Assembly (NCBI GenBank): GCA_036323355.1
Contig: AP028876.1
Coordinates: 2,170,001 to 2,234,000 of the forward strand
Length of the DNA: 64,000 nucleotides
DNA from: Gottschalkiaceae bacterium SANA
GTDB taxonomy: Bacteria; Bacillota; Clostridia; Tissierellales; GPF-1
Direction of reading: 5' to 3'
Part shown: positions 33,394 to 43,036 of the stretch, piece after piece
Layout: every line of letters starts with the position of its first letter
How positions within the stretch are numbered: the first letter of the stretch is position 1
Position numbers and translations under genes: made by a program
The notes under the pieces: model-generated
Seen by the model: the letters and a program-made list of their open reading frames with translations, nothing else
The model's database searches: none
What the model was told of the DNA's origin: nothing

Positions 33394-34257
33394 TGTGTCC
33401 TCCTACATAATACTATTGTTCCCTGACCCATTCGCAAAATTCTAAAAATTTCCAAGTTGGATAGAGTTATAGAGACCAAATACTCCTAAGATCTTATAAA
33501 ATCGAATTAATGCTTCCCTTGATAGCTAAACACTTCGATTGTACTTTATAATCGCTGACGCAACTATTCATTCTAATAATACGCTTCTTTCAATATATTG
33601 TCTATTTTTCAATAATAAGTTAAACAAAATAATTTCACTTGTTCTTTTCTTGATAATAGGGCATTTCACTTCTAATCTTTACAACATCCAAAACAGGTAA
33701 GCAATTCTGCAAGACTATGCATATAACCCGCGAGCGAGGCAAGATCGGATCACAAGATCAAAAAACTTCCGCGGGGTAGTTGTTCCAGCTCGTTAATATA
33801 TTGATTCGCTCTTTGACAAAACATTTTTATACCCCCCCTATCGTAATTTGCGGGAGCATGAATGCAGGGCCACCTAACGGTCCCCCTTCGACCGTCTCTA
33901 GAGATTTGCCCCCCCTCCCCCTAATTGCATGTATGTATAAAACAAAGCTCCTTGAAGCCATATATGGCCCGTACACGCGTTCTAGTTGTCAATATGTGGT
34001 TATGTCACAGAAGATACTCAACGGGCTCAAATCGCATCCTGCGTCCACACTGCTGATATACAGCTATTCAGACAACAAAAAAGATCAGCGCATCGCTTAC
34101 CCGGAAGTTATCCGGATCAACATGCTGCTGATCTTTACTCATTATTCCATTCTCAATTAGCCTTTGTGGGACCCTCATTTAACAATCAAAACAAGGAGAT
34201 TTCACTTGGCGATTATCCCTCATAAATACAGATTCCACTCTAATAAATCCTTATATA
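33394..34257. other. Gene-free stretch with an odd, higher-GC structured patch
   Basis: No intact gene is seen. 33394-33715 is AT-rich with nothing recognisable. 33720-34145 is GC-richer and full of inverted repeats: ACGGTC/GACCGT (about 33876-33894), CTCTAGAG, GCCATATATGGC (about 33957-33968), and a long hairpin AAAGATCAGC/GCTGATCTTT (about 34080-34136) enclosing CCGGA/TCCGG. It could be mobile-element debris or a structured RNA. Plus-strand open frames across it are long but mutually overlapping and unlike known proteins. Confidence 0.45.
33672..33824 (-). pseudogene. Possible short gene interrupted by TGA
   Basis: An ATG at 33824 with AGGGGGGG seven bases upstream opens a frame that reads ANQYINELEQLPRGSFLIL, meets a TGA, and continues SDLASLAGYMHSL to a TAG at 33672. 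The LPRGSF..SDLA pattern recalls the start of AbiEi/DUF6088-type winged-helix antitoxins. This is a weak resemblance over a short stretch. Confidence 0.2.
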
Positions 34258-34290
34258 CAAAAAAGATGAAGTGCAACCTTCATCTTTTTT
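34258..34290 (-). terminator. Terminator of rlmD-like gene
   Basis: AAAAAGATGAAG/CTTCATCTTTTT stem with 6-nt loop and T tract on the minus strand, about 90 bases past the stop. The A tract makes it bidirectional. Confidence 0.8.
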
Positions 34291-34377
34291 CAATGCATAC
34301 TATTTTATTGCTATTTATTTTTAAGTCTATCCATAAAAAAATCCGGAAAATGACTATTTACAATTGCTAAATCATTT

Positions 34378-35742
34378 TTAATTCTTAGATAAACTAACGA
34401 TCGTTTCGACGTGCGGGGTTGCAGCAAACATATCAACTGCGGTTGTCTTCTCAATCACATAACCCGCTGCCTGTAACTGCTTCAGGTTTTCAACAAGAGA
34501 GCTTGCCTTACAAGAAACATAGACAATTCTGGGGGAATTGAAAGCAATAATCTTTTCCAATGTTTTTTCCAAGACACCCATGCGCGGCGGGTCAAGAATA
34601 ATGACATCTGGTGTAATTCCCTGGTCCGACAATTCGTCGACTTTTTCAAATACATCACCGGCAACAAAATGACAATTCGTCAGGCTATTCTTCTCTGCGT
34701 TGATCTTGGCTGCTTCTACCGCTTCCTCCACCAACTCAATTCCATAGACTTCCTTGGCCGTGCTGGCCATCAATTGACCAATGGTACCTGTTCCAGAAAA
34801 AAGATCAAATACGATTTGATCGTCAACATCACCTACATACTCGCGAACCGTGTTATAGAGAACCTCGGCTCCTGCTGAATTCGTTTGAAAGAATGAAAAC
34901 GCCCCGATTTGAAAGGTTAAACCCAGAAGCTTCTCCACCAAGTAGTCTCTTCCATAAAGCAGATTCACCTTCTCCGGTATAACTACATCACCCAGCGTGT
35001 CATTCTCCGTGTGAAGGACTCCTACAAGGGTCTGTTCAAGCGGAAGGCTCTTCATTAACTCAAGGTACCCTTCTGTGTCAACTTCGCCCTGTGTGCTTGT
35101 AACGAGGTTTACCAAGATCTCCTTTGTAAACTCCGCTCGGCGTACCACCAAATACCTAAGAATTCCTTGATGACTTCTTCTGTGATAAAACGGTGTCCCA
35201 TTCTTTCTGAAAAAATCCTGGGTAGCAGAAAGAATCATGCGGTAATCTTCATCAACGATCTGGCAATCTGTAACCGGCACAATTTCATAAAACCGTCCCC
35301 GCTCATGCATCCCAATAGTGAGGGGACCATCCTTCTCTTGATCGCCGAAGGTAAATTCCATTTTATTCCGATAAGCCGTTTGTTTTGGACTCGGATGCAC
35401 ACCTTCGAAGGTATCGTCTTCAACGCCTGCCGCTTTCAAAATTTTCAGCAGTTGCTTTTCTTTTAGTTGCAGCTGCTTGTCGTAAGGATAGTGCTGATAT
35501 GCGCAGCCTCCGCAATCTGGGAAGTGCACGCACTGCGATGGAATTTGATCCGGTGCTTCCTCCAAAGTCTCAAGGACACGTCCCACAATCTTACTGCCCT
35601 TCTTCTTTACAATTCGAACATGAACCTTTTGTCCAGGTAAGGTGTTCTTCACAATAATCTTTTTATCTTCTGCATAGGCAATTCCCTTATTGGGAAAATC
35701 CACATTTTCTATGGTTAAGGCAAATTCTTGTCCTTTTTTCAT
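34378..35742 (-). CDS. rlmD: 23S rRNA (uracil-5-)-methyltransferase, RumA/TrmA family
   Basis: 454 residues from the ATG at 35742. The N-terminal TRAM domain is at about 4-60. The four-Cys iron-sulfur cluster site starts CVHFPDCGGCAYQHY, with the fourth Cys later (TDCQIVDEDY). The SAM-binding methyltransferase domain has VFDLFSGTGTIGQ, LDPPRMGV and the nucleophile Cys in IVYVSCKASSL. It methylates uridine C5 in 23S rRNA; Firmicutes often carry several paralogues (RlmCD), so the exact base is uncertain. GGAGTGGTGATAAG lies upstream. It is the first core gene beyond the accessory island. Confidence 0.88.
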   Translation of the reverse strand: MKKGQEFALTIENVDFPNKGIAYAEDKKIIVKNTLPGQKVHVRIVKKKGSKIVGRVLETLEEAPDQIPSQCVHFPDCGGCAYQHYPYDKQLQLKEKQLLKILKAAGVEDDTFEGVHPSPKQTAYRNKMEFTFGDQEKDGPLTIGMHERGRFYEIVPVTDCQIVDEDYRMILSATQDFFRKNGTPFYHRRSHQGILRYLVVRRAEFTKEILVNLVTSTQGEVDTEGYLELMKSLPLEQTLVGVLHTENDTLGDVVIPEKVNLLYGRDYLVEKLLGLTFQIGAFSFFQTNSAGAEVLYNTVREYVGDVDDQIVFDLFSGTGTIGQLMASTAKEVYGIELVEEAVEAAKINAEKNSLTNCHFVAGDVFEKVDELSDQGITPDVIILDPPRMGVLEKTLEKIIAFNSPRIVYVSCKASSLVENLKQLQAAGYVIEKTTAVDMFAATPHVETIVSLSKN

Positions 35743-35800
35743 TCTTATCACCACTCCTTTATTCTTCCCTATTGTATGAGGTGAAGCGATTTCCGTCAAT

Positions 35801-35823
35801 AAAAAAAAGCCCATAAGGGCTTT
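35801..35823 (-). terminator. Terminator of the RsbW-like gene
   Basis: AAAGCCC-ATA-AGGGCTTT overlaps the stop codon and is followed on the minus strand by eight T. Confidence 0.85.
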
Positions 35824-36208
35824 AGAATCTTAAAACTGCTCGCACATGATTTTGTTGAATGCTCAATTCGTCAGCTAAGGCATTAACAATCATTAGCCCT
35901 CGACCGAATTCATCCATACTAGCAAAAGCTTGATTCGGCATTGATACATTCGAAAGGCCATTTCCTTCATCGGCCACTTGAATAACAAGAGATTGATTAT
36001 GGATCTCGACATTCAAATGCACCCTTCGATGCAGTTCATTTTTATTCCCATGTTTGATCGCATTACTCATCAATTCATCCAAAACGAGCTTTGTATTAAA
36101 CAAAATCGATGTGTCGTTAATATCCCCAGCAATAACATCTAAGATCTCATCACGGGTTTCTAACATAAGTTTAAAATCGCTTTGAATGTAATTACTATAG
36201 ATCATCAT
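35822..36208 (-). CDS. RsbW-like serine-kinase/anti-sigma ATP-binding protein
   Basis: About 128 residues, a single HATPase_c_2 domain. The N box is KLVLDELMSNAIKHGN, and G boxes are in VADEGNGL and FGRGLMIVNALAD. Family members are small kinases that bind anti-sigma antagonists or act as the switch of stress responses. No rsbV, sigB or PP2C gene is adjacent, so its partner lies elsewhere. Tandem ATGs at 36208/36205 are preferred to a GTG at 36217. Confidence 0.85.
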   Translation of the reverse strand: MMIYSNYIQSDFKLMLETRDEILDVIAGDINDTSILFNTKLVLDELMSNAIKHGNKNELHRRVHLNVEIHNQSLVIQVADEGNGLSNVSMPNQAFASMDEFGRGLMIVNALADELSIQQNHVRAVLRF

Positions 36209-36425
36209 CGATACCACCCAACATATAGTATGTTCCTTAGTCTTATGATACCCATTTTTTGCAGTTTAATCAAGAAATCTCTAAAGTTCCAATTATTTAC
36301 ACTTCCATTGTTTAGAATTTTCTGACTATTATTTTTTGAAAGTTTTTCCACTTTTGTATGATTAAGAACATAAAACCGGGGGTAGTATTGTATTGATAAA
36401 CTAGTTCATAAAGGAGGAAGTTAAC

Positions 36426-36587
36426 ATGAAATGGGAATGTACAGTATGTGGCTGGATCTATGATCCTGCAGAGGGAGATCCAGACGGAGGCATTGCGCCT
36501 GGCACAAAATTCGAAGATATTCCAGATGAGTGGGTTTGCCCAGTCTGCGGTGTAGGAAAAGATGATTTCGAAAAAATTGAAGAGTAA
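36426..36587 (+). CDS. Rubredoxin
   Basis: 53 residues, the classic size. Two knuckles bind one iron through four Cys: [17 protein letters not shown] and [13 protein letters not shown]. It carries single electrons in the cytoplasm of anaerobes, often to rubrerythrin or superoxide reductase for oxygen detoxification. A strong AAAGGAGGAAG site lies eight bases before the ATG. The gene stands alone between divergent and convergent neighbours. A longer antisense frame over it (36312-36593) is a shadow. Confidence 0.97.
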   Translation: MKWECTVCGWIYDPAEGDPDGGIAPGTKFEDIPDEWVCPVCGVGKDDFEKIEE

Positions 36588-36591
36588 AAGC

Positions 36592-36619
36592 AAAGCCAGG
36601 AGAATTTACTCCTGGCTTT
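36592..36619. terminator. Bidirectional terminator between rubredoxin and engB
   Basis: AAAGCCAGGAG/CTCCTGGCTTT, 11-bp perfect stem. It serves rubredoxin (plus) and overlaps the last codons of engB (minus). Confidence 0.85.
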
Positions 36620-37235
36620 CTGTTTCTTCCTCTTCTTCTACATAAACCTCATCAAGTTTTTGTTGAATTACCTGCAGCAACTCTTCTCGACCCTGTCTCG
36701 ATTCTGACGAAAATGGAATCAGCAATTCCTTTTCTGCCGGCATCATTAAGGTTTTACGGATGACCGCCATTTGCTTATTCTGCGCAGATCTTGACAACTT
36801 GTCCGCTTTATTCGCAACTACAATCCCGCGAAATCCCATCTCCAAAACCATTTTGTACATGGCCTGATCCTCCGGCGAAGGCTTGTGGCGGATATCAACA
36901 ATCACAACAATTTCTTCCAAACAAACGCGCTGAGTGAAATAGGTATCCATCATTTTCTGCCACGTCTTGCGGGATGATTTCGATACCCGAGCAAATCCAT
37001 ATCCCGGCAAATCGACAATACGAAATTCCTCGTTGATTTTGTAAAAATTCAATGTTTGGGTTTTCCCTGGCTGTCCAGAAGTCCGTGCCAGATTCTTTCG
37101 GTTAGTCAAACAATTAATTGTTGAAGATTTCCCCACGTTAGATCGGCCTGCAAAGGCAATCTCGGGGAGCAACTCTTGGGGATAATGCTCTGCCCAAGCT
37201 GCTAGTGTTTCAATGTCAGCTGATTTTATAATCAT
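36606..37235 (-). CDS. engB: Ribosome-biogenesis GTPase EngB/YsxC
   Basis: 209 residues from the ATG at 37235 (AAAGGAGCTAGC upstream). GTPase motifs: G1 [10 protein letters not shown]2 Thr in the PGKTQT segment, G3 DLPGYG, G4 NKADK, G5 FSSES. It is needed for 50S subunit assembly. The acidic C-terminal tail [10 protein letters not shown] is normal for the family. It follows lon, as in many Firmicutes (lon-ysxC), but a strong hairpin sits between the two genes. Confidence 0.96.
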   Translation of the reverse strand: MIIKSADIETLAAWAEHYPQELLPEIAFAGRSNVGKSSTINCLTNRKNLARTSGQPGKTQTLNFYKINEEFRIVDLPGYGFARVSKSSRKTWQKMMDTYFTQRVCLEEIVVIVDIRHKPSPEDQAMYKMVLEMGFRGIVVANKADKLSRSAQNKQMAVIRKTLMMPAEKELLIPFSSESRQGREELLQVIQQKLDEVYVEEEEETESQE

Positions 37236-37248
37236 GCTAGCTCCTTTC

Positions 37249-37277
37249 AAAAAACACGGCAGGCTTTCGCCTGCCGG
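37249..37277 (-). terminator. Terminator between lon and engB
   Basis: GGCAGGC-GAAA-GCCTGCC followed by GTGTTTTTT, ending just before the engB ribosome site. It should reduce, or condition, read-through into engB. Confidence 0.8.
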
Positions 37278-37280
37278 TCT

Positions 37281-39626
37281 TTATACCAATGCGTGCTTCA
37301 ATACCTCATCCATAGTCTTGGCAAAAATAAACTTCATTTGCTCACGAACCTTTTCTGGTATCTTTTCCACATCTTTTTTATTATCAAATGGAATAATCAA
37401 GGTACGAATACCCGCTCGATGTGCGGCCAATGTTTTCTCTTTCAAGCCGCCAATCGGCAAGACGCGTCCTCGAAGTGTAACCTCGCCTGTCATGGCAATA
37501 TCGCCTCGAACCGGTCTTTTGCACAATGCTGAGGTGACTGCTGTTACCATGGTGATTCCTGCAGAAGGACCATCCTTAGGCGTTGCCCCCTCAGGAATAT
37601 GAATATGCACATCATACTTCTCATGGAAGTCAGGCTCCAAGCAAATGGTATCCGCTATGGTTCGAATATAACTCATCCCCGTCAATGCAGATTCCTTCAT
37701 CACATCGCCAAGCTTACCTGTTAATTGGATTTTCCCCTTGCCTGGCATAACAGAAACCTCGATAAACAAGGTTACTCCACCTACAGAAGTCCATGCCAAA
37801 CCTGTCGCTAAACCGATCTGATCTTCCTTTTCAACCTTGTCATACATAAACCGCTGTGGTCCCAGGAATCTGGTCAAATTTGATTTATTAACATGCATGT
37901 CAGTAAACCCTTTTGGATCCTCTTGCAGAATCGTTACAACTTTTCTGCAAATGTTGGCAATTTGACGTTCCAAGTTACGCACTCCAGCTTCACGCGTATA
38001 ACCTGAAATTACTTCTTTTAATGCCGCAGGTGAGAATTTCAATTGGCTGTCTTTCAAACCATGTTGACCCAACTGTTTCGGCACCAAATAACGCTTGGCA
38101 ATCTCATATTTCTCATTTTCCGTATATGAGCTAATCTCAATAATCTCCATACGATCGCGAAGAGGTCCTGGAATTGTAGAAACTGTATTTGCGGTAGTAA
38201 TAAACATAACATTCGACAAATCATAAGGAAGCTCCATAAAATGATCGGTAAATGTATTGTTTTGTTCCGGATCCAACACCTCTAGCAAAGCAGATGCAGG
38301 ATCGCCGCGAAAATCACTGGCTAATTTATCAATTTCATCAAATAAGAATACTGGATTGGTAACGCCAACCTTCTTCATATTTGTGATGATATTACCCGGC
38401 AATGCGCCAACATAGGTTCTACGATGACCGCGAATTTCCGCTTCATCGCGCACCCCACCAAGGCTCATACGCACAAATTTTCGATTCAAGCTTCGTGCAA
38501 CCGATTTGGCAATGGACGTTTTCCCGACACCTGGAGGTCCAACCAAACAAATAATTGGTGCCTTCATTGTCTTAGACGCCATCTTTCGAACAGCTAAGAA
38601 TTCAATAATGCGTTCTTTCACATCTTCTAATCCGTAATGATCCTCATCTAGCACTTGTCGGGCATAGGAAAGATCTTTGCGGTCTCGGCTTTTCTTTGAC
38701 CAAGGCAAATCAAGAATCCATTCGATATAGTTGCGAATCACGCCAGTCTCTGCTGAAGACGGATGCAAGGTCCGCAATCGCTTCATTTCCTTCATGGCTT
38801 TGTCGCGCGCTTCTTGAGGCATTTTCTTGTTCTGAAGACGCACCTCATACTCCATCAAATCAGATGTAGGATCATCTTCCTGTCCCAATTCTTCTTGAAT
38901 CGCACGTAATTGTTCTTTCAGATAGTACTCTTTTTGCACTTGATTGATTTGGCTCTTCACTTTTTCAGAGAGTTCCTCTTCAATCTCTAATAGTTCAATT
39001 TCTTCCTTGATCATTGCATCCAAACGAATCAATCGTTCAATCGGTTGGAAAAGTTCCAAGATCTCTTGTTTTCTTTCCTGACTCAAACGAATATATGATG
39101 CAATGGTATCCGCCAAGCGTCCGGGTTCAAGAATTTCACTTACAGACAACAAGGCTTCCGATGAAATTCGATCACTGACTTTAACATACTGCTCAAAGTT
39201 CTTATGCACCATGCGTACAGCAGCAACAATTTCTTTATTCTCATCAAGCTGGCCTTCGTACTCGTATAAAAACTCTTCTACTTCAACTTCAAAATAAGGT
39301 TCTGTTGAAGTGATTTCTCTAATTTGCGCACGATTGATTCCCTCAACCAGAACGCGAATCACATCGCCTGGTAGCTTCAGCATCTGTTTCACCTTACAGA
39401 TCGTGCCTACTTTAAAATAATCGTCCGGTGTGGGATCCTCAATTTTCAAATCCTTCTGAGAGGTCAAAAATATATGAGAATCTTTCACCATTGCCTCTTC
39501 TAAGGCTGCAACGCTCTTATCTCTTCCTACATCAAAATGCATGACCATGTACGGAAAGACCGTGAGTCCTCGAAGCGGAATAAGCGGTAAAATCTGTTGC
39601 GTTTGTTCAATCGTATACTTTGTCAT
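37281..39626 (-). CDS. lon: ATP-dependent protease Lon
   Basis: 781 residues, full length. The N-terminal substrate-recognition domain ([20 protein letters not shown]) runs to about 200, a coiled coil follows, and the AAA+ module has GPPGVGKTS at about 356 and FLFDEIDK. The C-terminal serine-lysine protease has DGPSAGIT with the catalytic Ser and the later GLKEK segment with the catalytic Lys. It degrades misfolded and regulatory proteins in the cytoplasm. It has its own promoter behind the clpX terminator, with a 19-bp palindrome upstream. Confidence 0.98.
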   Translation of the reverse strand: MTKYTIEQTQQILPLIPLRGLTVFPYMVMHFDVGRDKSVAALEEAMVKDSHIFLTSQKDLKIEDPTPDDYFKVGTICKVKQMLKLPGDVIRVLVEGINRAQIREITSTEPYFEVEVEEFLYEYEGQLDENKEIVAAVRMVHKNFEQYVKVSDRISSEALLSVSEILEPGRLADTIASYIRLSQERKQEILELFQPIERLIRLDAMIKEEIELLEIEEELSEKVKSQINQVQKEYYLKEQLRAIQEELGQEDDPTSDLMEYEVRLQNKKMPQEARDKAMKEMKRLRTLHPSSAETGVIRNYIEWILDLPWSKKSRDRKDLSYARQVLDEDHYGLEDVKERIIEFLAVRKMASKTMKAPIICLVGPPGVGKTSIAKSVARSLNRKFVRMSLGGVRDEAEIRGHRRTYVGALPGNIITNMKKVGVTNPVFLFDEIDKLASDFRGDPASALLEVLDPEQNNTFTDHFMELPYDLSNVMFITTANTVSTIPGPLRDRMEIIEISSYTENEKYEIAKRYLVPKQLGQHGLKDSQLKFSPAALKEVISGYTREAGVRNLERQIANICRKVVTILQEDPKGFTDMHVNKSNLTRFLGPQRFMYDKVEKEDQIGLATGLAWTSVGGVTLFIEVSVMPGKGKIQLTGKLGDVMKESALTGMSYIRTIADTICLEPDFHEKYDVHIHIPEGATPKDGPSAGITMVTAVTSALCKRPVRGDIAMTGEVTLRGRVLPIGGLKEKTLAAHRAGIRTLIIPFDNKKDVEKIPEKVREQMKFIFAKTMDEVLKHALV

Positions 39627-39659
39627 TCTTATCCCCTCCTATCAATTGGTTCATTATAA

Positions 39660-39689
39660 ATACTACCCTAAAACAGTAAACTTCGTCAA
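39660..39689 (-). promoter_or_regulatory. Promoter of lon
   Basis: Minus-strand TTGACG (39689-39684), 18-nt spacer, TAGTAT (39665-39660), 33 bases before the ATG. It is close to sigma-A consensus. Confidence 0.65.
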
Positions 39690-39716
39690 TATTTCTGACT
39701 TTCTTTTTTAAAATTA

Positions 39717-39735
39717 CCGAATAAGCCTTATTCGG
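39717..39735. promoter_or_regulatory. 19-base palindrome upstream of lon
   Basis: CCGAATAAG-C-CTTATTCGG, perfect 9-bp arms, lies 28 bases upstream of the lon -35. It does not match the CIRCE element or the CtsR direct repeat. No T tract follows, so a protein-binding site is more likely than a terminator. Confidence 0.5.
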
Positions 39736-39758
39736 AGAAGTTTTTAACAATTTCGAAG

Positions 39759-39785
39759 AAAAAACTCACGCATAGCGTGAGTTTA
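39759..39785 (-). terminator. Terminator of clpX
   Basis: ACTCACGC-ATA-GCGTGAGT overlaps the stop codon and is followed on the minus strand by TTTTTTC. Confidence 0.85.
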
Positions 39786-41051
39786 AGAGGCAAATTCCTG
39801 CTCTTTATCCTTTGTTTCCTTCTTATCGCTGGTTTTCATCTCAATTTTCGGATCTTTTCCATCCTCAATTGTCTCTCTTGTAATGATACATTTACGCGCA
39901 TCCGGTGTTGATGGAATCTCGAACATGGCATTTAGCATCACTTCTTCAATCACTGCACGAAGCCCACGAGCGCCTGTTTTTCTGGCTTTTGCCTTTCGAG
40001 CAATCGCCACCAAAGCGTCTTTGGTAACCTCCAATTCCACATTATCCAATCGGAAAAGCTCTTGATATTGTTTCAGCAAGGCATTCCGTGGTTCTGTCAA
40101 AATCGAGATTAAAGCGTCTTCATCCAGTTCTTCCAAAGCAACAATCATTGGCATCCGACCAACCAACTCAGGAATCAAGCCGTATTTGATCAAATCCTCT
40201 GGTTCTGCTTTTTTCAACAATTGACTCAAATCAACAGACGATTTGCTTTGAATTTCAGCACCGAAGCCCAAGGCTTTCTTGTGATGACGTTTTGCAATCA
40301 CCTTGTCCAATCCATCAAAGGCTCCGCCTAAGATAAATAGGATATTGGTTGTGTCAACTTGAAGGAATTCCTGATGCGGATGCTTTCGTCCCCCTTGAGG
40401 AGGAACATTGGCAGTTGTACCCTCAATAATCTTCAACAAGGCCTGCTGAACACCTTCGCCAGACACATCTCGAGTGATAGACGGATTTTCAGCCTTTCGG
40501 CCTACCTTGTCAATCTCATCAATATAAATAATCCCGCGTTGCGCGCGTTCCAAGTCGTAGTCTGCCGCTTGAACCAATTTCAAAACAACATTCTCAACAT
40601 CTTCGCCAACATAACCTGCTTGAGTTAAAGTCGTCGCATCGGCAATGGCAAAAGGAACGTCTAGAATCTTGGCAAGTGTTTGTGCCAACAAAGTCTTTCC
40701 AGATCCAGTTGGGCCAAGCATAACAATATTACTCTTGCTAATTTCGACTTCACTGTCTGTTGAATTGTTGTACAATCGCTTGTAGTGGTTATATACCGCT
40801 ACCGCTAAAGCCTTTTTCGCAAGACCCTGCTGGATGACATAATCATCTAAGGTATTTTTGATTTCTTTCGGTTTTGGTAAATCATCGAGATCGATGTCTT
40901 CATGAACTGCTTTGCTCTCTTGAATAATTTCATAACCGAGTGTAATACACTCATCACAAATATAAACGCCAGGTCCGGCGATTAATCGCCGAACCTGTGA
41001 GCGTTCTTTTCCGCAAAATGAGCATTTCAATTCGTGTTTTTTATCCGTCAT
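39783..41051 (-). CDS. clpX: ClpX, ATPase subunit of ClpXP
   Basis: 422 residues from the ATG at 41051 (AAAGGAGATTTC upstream). The N-terminal zinc finger has Cys10, Cys13, Cys32 and Cys35. The AAA+ domain has GPTGSGKT and YIDEIDKV, and the IGF-type ClpP-contact loop corresponds to the KALGFGAE segment. It unfolds substrates and feeds them to ClpP. It follows clpP by 27 bases, the usual tig-clpP-clpX order. Confidence 0.98.
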   Translation of the reverse strand: MTDKKHELKCSFCGKERSQVRRLIAGPGVYICDECITLGYEIIQESKAVHEDIDLDDLPKPKEIKNTLDDYVIQQGLAKKALAVAVYNHYKRLYNNSTDSEVEISKSNIVMLGPTGSGKTLLAQTLAKILDVPFAIADATTLTQAGYVGEDVENVVLKLVQAADYDLERAQRGIIYIDEIDKVGRKAENPSITRDVSGEGVQQALLKIIEGTTANVPPQGGRKHPHQEFLQVDTTNILFILGGAFDGLDKVIAKRHHKKALGFGAEIQSKSSVDLSQLLKKAEPEDLIKYGLIPELVGRMPMIVALEELDEDALISILTEPRNALLKQYQELFRLDNVELEVTKDALVAIARKAKARKTGARGLRAVIEEVMLNAMFEIPSTPDARKCIITRETIEDGKDPKIEMKTSDKKETKDKEQEFAS

Positions 41052-41078
41052 TGAAATCTCCTTTCCTCTATACAACTG

Positions 41079-41660
41079 TTAGCGATTGGCGATAATCTCG
41101 TCAATCAAGCCATAAGCTTTCGCTTCATCAGCTGACATAAAGTAATCTTTTTCTGTATCTTCTGCAACCTTCTCAATTGTTTGCCCTGTCATTTCTGCTA
41201 GCAATTCATTCAATTGCTTTTTCGTGCGAAGAATACGATCCGTATAAATTTGCATATCCGTAGCTTTTCCCTGGACGCCACCTGCTGGTTGATGAATCAT
41301 CACCTCAGAATGCGGCAATGCCATTCTCTTGCCTTTGGTTCCAGCTGCTAATAAAAACGCGCCCATGCTTGCACACATGCCAACGCTGATTGTTGCAACA
41401 TCAGGCTTGATGTATTGCATGGTGTCATACATAGCCAAACCCGCTGTGATCGACCCGCCTGGGCTGTTGATATAGATCATAATGTCCTTCTCGGGATCTT
41501 CCATTTCCAAGAATAACAATTGGGCAACCACGACCGATGCCATAGCATCATTTACCTCGCCATTAATGAAGATGATACGATCTTTTAACATCCTTGAATA
41601 GATATCGTAGGATCGTTCGCCTTGTGTGGTTTGTTCAATCACATAAGGAATTACTGACAT
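41079..41660 (-). CDS. clpP: ClpP protease subunit
   Basis: 193 residues. The catalytic triad is Ser98 (GMCASMGAF), His123 (HSEVMIHQP) and Asp172 ([10 protein letters not shown]), all at standard spacing. It forms the tetradecameric proteolytic chamber used by ClpX and other Clp ATPases. It sits 12 bases after tig with which it is probably co-transcribed. Confidence 0.98.
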   Translation of the reverse strand: MSVIPYVIEQTTQGERSYDIYSRMLKDRIIFINGEVNDAMASVVVAQLLFLEMEDPEKDIMIYINSPGGSITAGLAMYDTMQYIKPDVATISVGMCASMGAFLLAAGTKGKRMALPHSEVMIHQPAGGVQGKATDMQIYTDRILRTKKQLNELLAEMTGQTIEKVAEDTEKDYFMSADEAKAYGLIDEIIANR

Positions 41661-41672
41661 AACCTCGCCTCC

Positions 41673-42950
41673 CTATTTTAATACCGCTTTTTCCATAATT
41701 AAAGCAATTGTTTTTTCACGGATTACATCACCTTTCAACATATCCGTAGTTCCGCCCAATAATTGTTTGAATTGATCTGCCGTTTGATTGTATCGTGCAG
41801 CGATCTCTTCCAATTTCACTTGAACTTCTTCCTCAGTCGCTTCAACTGCTTCTGTTTTGCTGATTGCATTCAATACCAAGTCCGCTTTTACAGATTTCTC
41901 AGCGTTTGGTTGGATTTGTTTGTTTAAGTCTTCTTCTGTTGTTGCAGTGAATGTATAATATTGCTCCAAATTCAAACCTTGAGATGACAATTGATGTTCA
42001 AACTCTTGTCGTTCTTGCTCGATTTGCGCATTGATCATAACTTCAGGAATATCAACTTCCGCATCAACAACCACTTTTTCTATTACGTTTGTTTGGTTTT
42101 CTTGTTTTTCTCGCTCTGCAGCGCTTTTTTCAAGATTCGCACGAACATCCGCTTTCAATTCGTCCAAGGTATCAAATTCAGAAATATCCTTAACAAACTC
42201 GTCATCCATTTCTGGCAATTCTTTTGCCTGAATCTCATGAATGGTTACATGGAATACAGCTTCTTTTCCAGCCAATTCTTCTGCTTGATACTCTTCTGGG
42301 AAAGTCACTTGAATGTCCGATTCAGATCCAACAACTTTGCCAACCAATTGCTCCTCGAATCCTGGAATAAATTGTCCAGAACCAATGGTTAATTTTTGAT
42401 TTTCAGCAGTTCCGCCCTCGAAAGCAACTTCATCTACTGATCCTGCATAATCCATTGTCACGATGTCGCCATCTTCAACGCCACGGTCATCAATGGTAAT
42501 CATGCGTGCATTTTGCTCTTGTTTGGCCTTTAGATCGTCCTCAACTGATTCATCAGTCACTTCATAGACAACTTTCTCAACCTCAACGCCAAAATACTCG
42601 CCTAGTTTCACTTCTGGTTTAACCGTTACCGATACTTCCAAATATGCATTGCCGTCAACATCAAATTTATCCAATGCTGGGCGATCAATTGTATCTAATT
42701 CTAACTCCGCTGTAGCTGCGGTATACGCTTCAGGAAAAACAAAATCTAGAGCATCTTCATAGAATACTTCTTTGCCATAAACCTTCTCGATAAAATGCAT
42801 AGGCACTTTACCTTGACGGAATCCGTCAACGCGGTATTGTTTCTTGTTCTTATTGTAAGCCTTCTTGCATCCCTCACGGAAATCTTTCTCCGCAATTTCA
42901 AAACTCAATTTTACCGTATTATTTTCTTTGCTAATTAATTTAGTATTCAT
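41673..42950 (-). CDS. tig: Trigger factor
   Basis: 425 residues from the ATG at 42950. The N-terminal ribosome-binding domain contains GFRQGKVPMHFIEKVYG, the conserved signature loop. The FKBP-type prolyl isomerase domain has EDGDIVTMDYAGSVD and IPGFEEQLVG. The C-terminal helical arms form the chaperone cradle. It folds nascent chains at the ribosome exit. It is the first gene of tig-clpP-clpX. Confidence 0.97.
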   Translation of the reverse strand: MNTKLISKENNTVKLSFEIAEKDFREGCKKAYNKNKKQYRVDGFRQGKVPMHFIEKVYGKEVFYEDALDFVFPEAYTAATAELELDTIDRPALDKFDVDGNAYLEVSVTVKPEVKLGEYFGVEVEKVVYEVTDESVEDDLKAKQEQNARMITIDDRGVEDGDIVTMDYAGSVDEVAFEGGTAENQKLTIGSGQFIPGFEEQLVGKVVGSESDIQVTFPEEYQAEELAGKEAVFHVTIHEIQAKELPEMDDEFVKDISEFDTLDELKADVRANLEKSAAEREKQENQTNVIEKVVVDAEVDIPEVMINAQIEQERQEFEHQLSSQGLNLEQYYTFTATTEEDLNKQIQPNAEKSVKADLVLNAISKTEAVEATEEEVQVKLEEIAARYNQTADQFKQLLGGTTDMLKGDVIREKTIALIMEKAVLK

Positions 42951-43036
42951 GTGAAATTCATTCCTCCATTTAAGTGATCTCAATATTCGAATCTACAACT
43001 TTCGATTATATCATAATTGTCAACAGGAAGAAACGC

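Noticed and set aside
33660-34150. Retron or group II intron interpretation of the structured patch
   Set aside because: No reverse transcriptase gene is in the window, and I could not identify a domain V or an msr/msd layout.
33780-34160. 126-codon plus-strand frame across the structured patch
   Set aside because: No ribosome site, dense inverted repeats, and a competing overlapping frame of similar quality; no family resemblance.
34164-34370. Plus-strand frame with AAGGAG and TTG start near 34206
   Set aside because: It reads straight through the rlmD terminator hairpin and is Lys/Ile/His-rich low-complexity sequence.
36312-36593. 93-codon frame antisense to rubredoxin
   Set aside because: Rubredoxin on the plus strand is unmistakable; this is its shadow.
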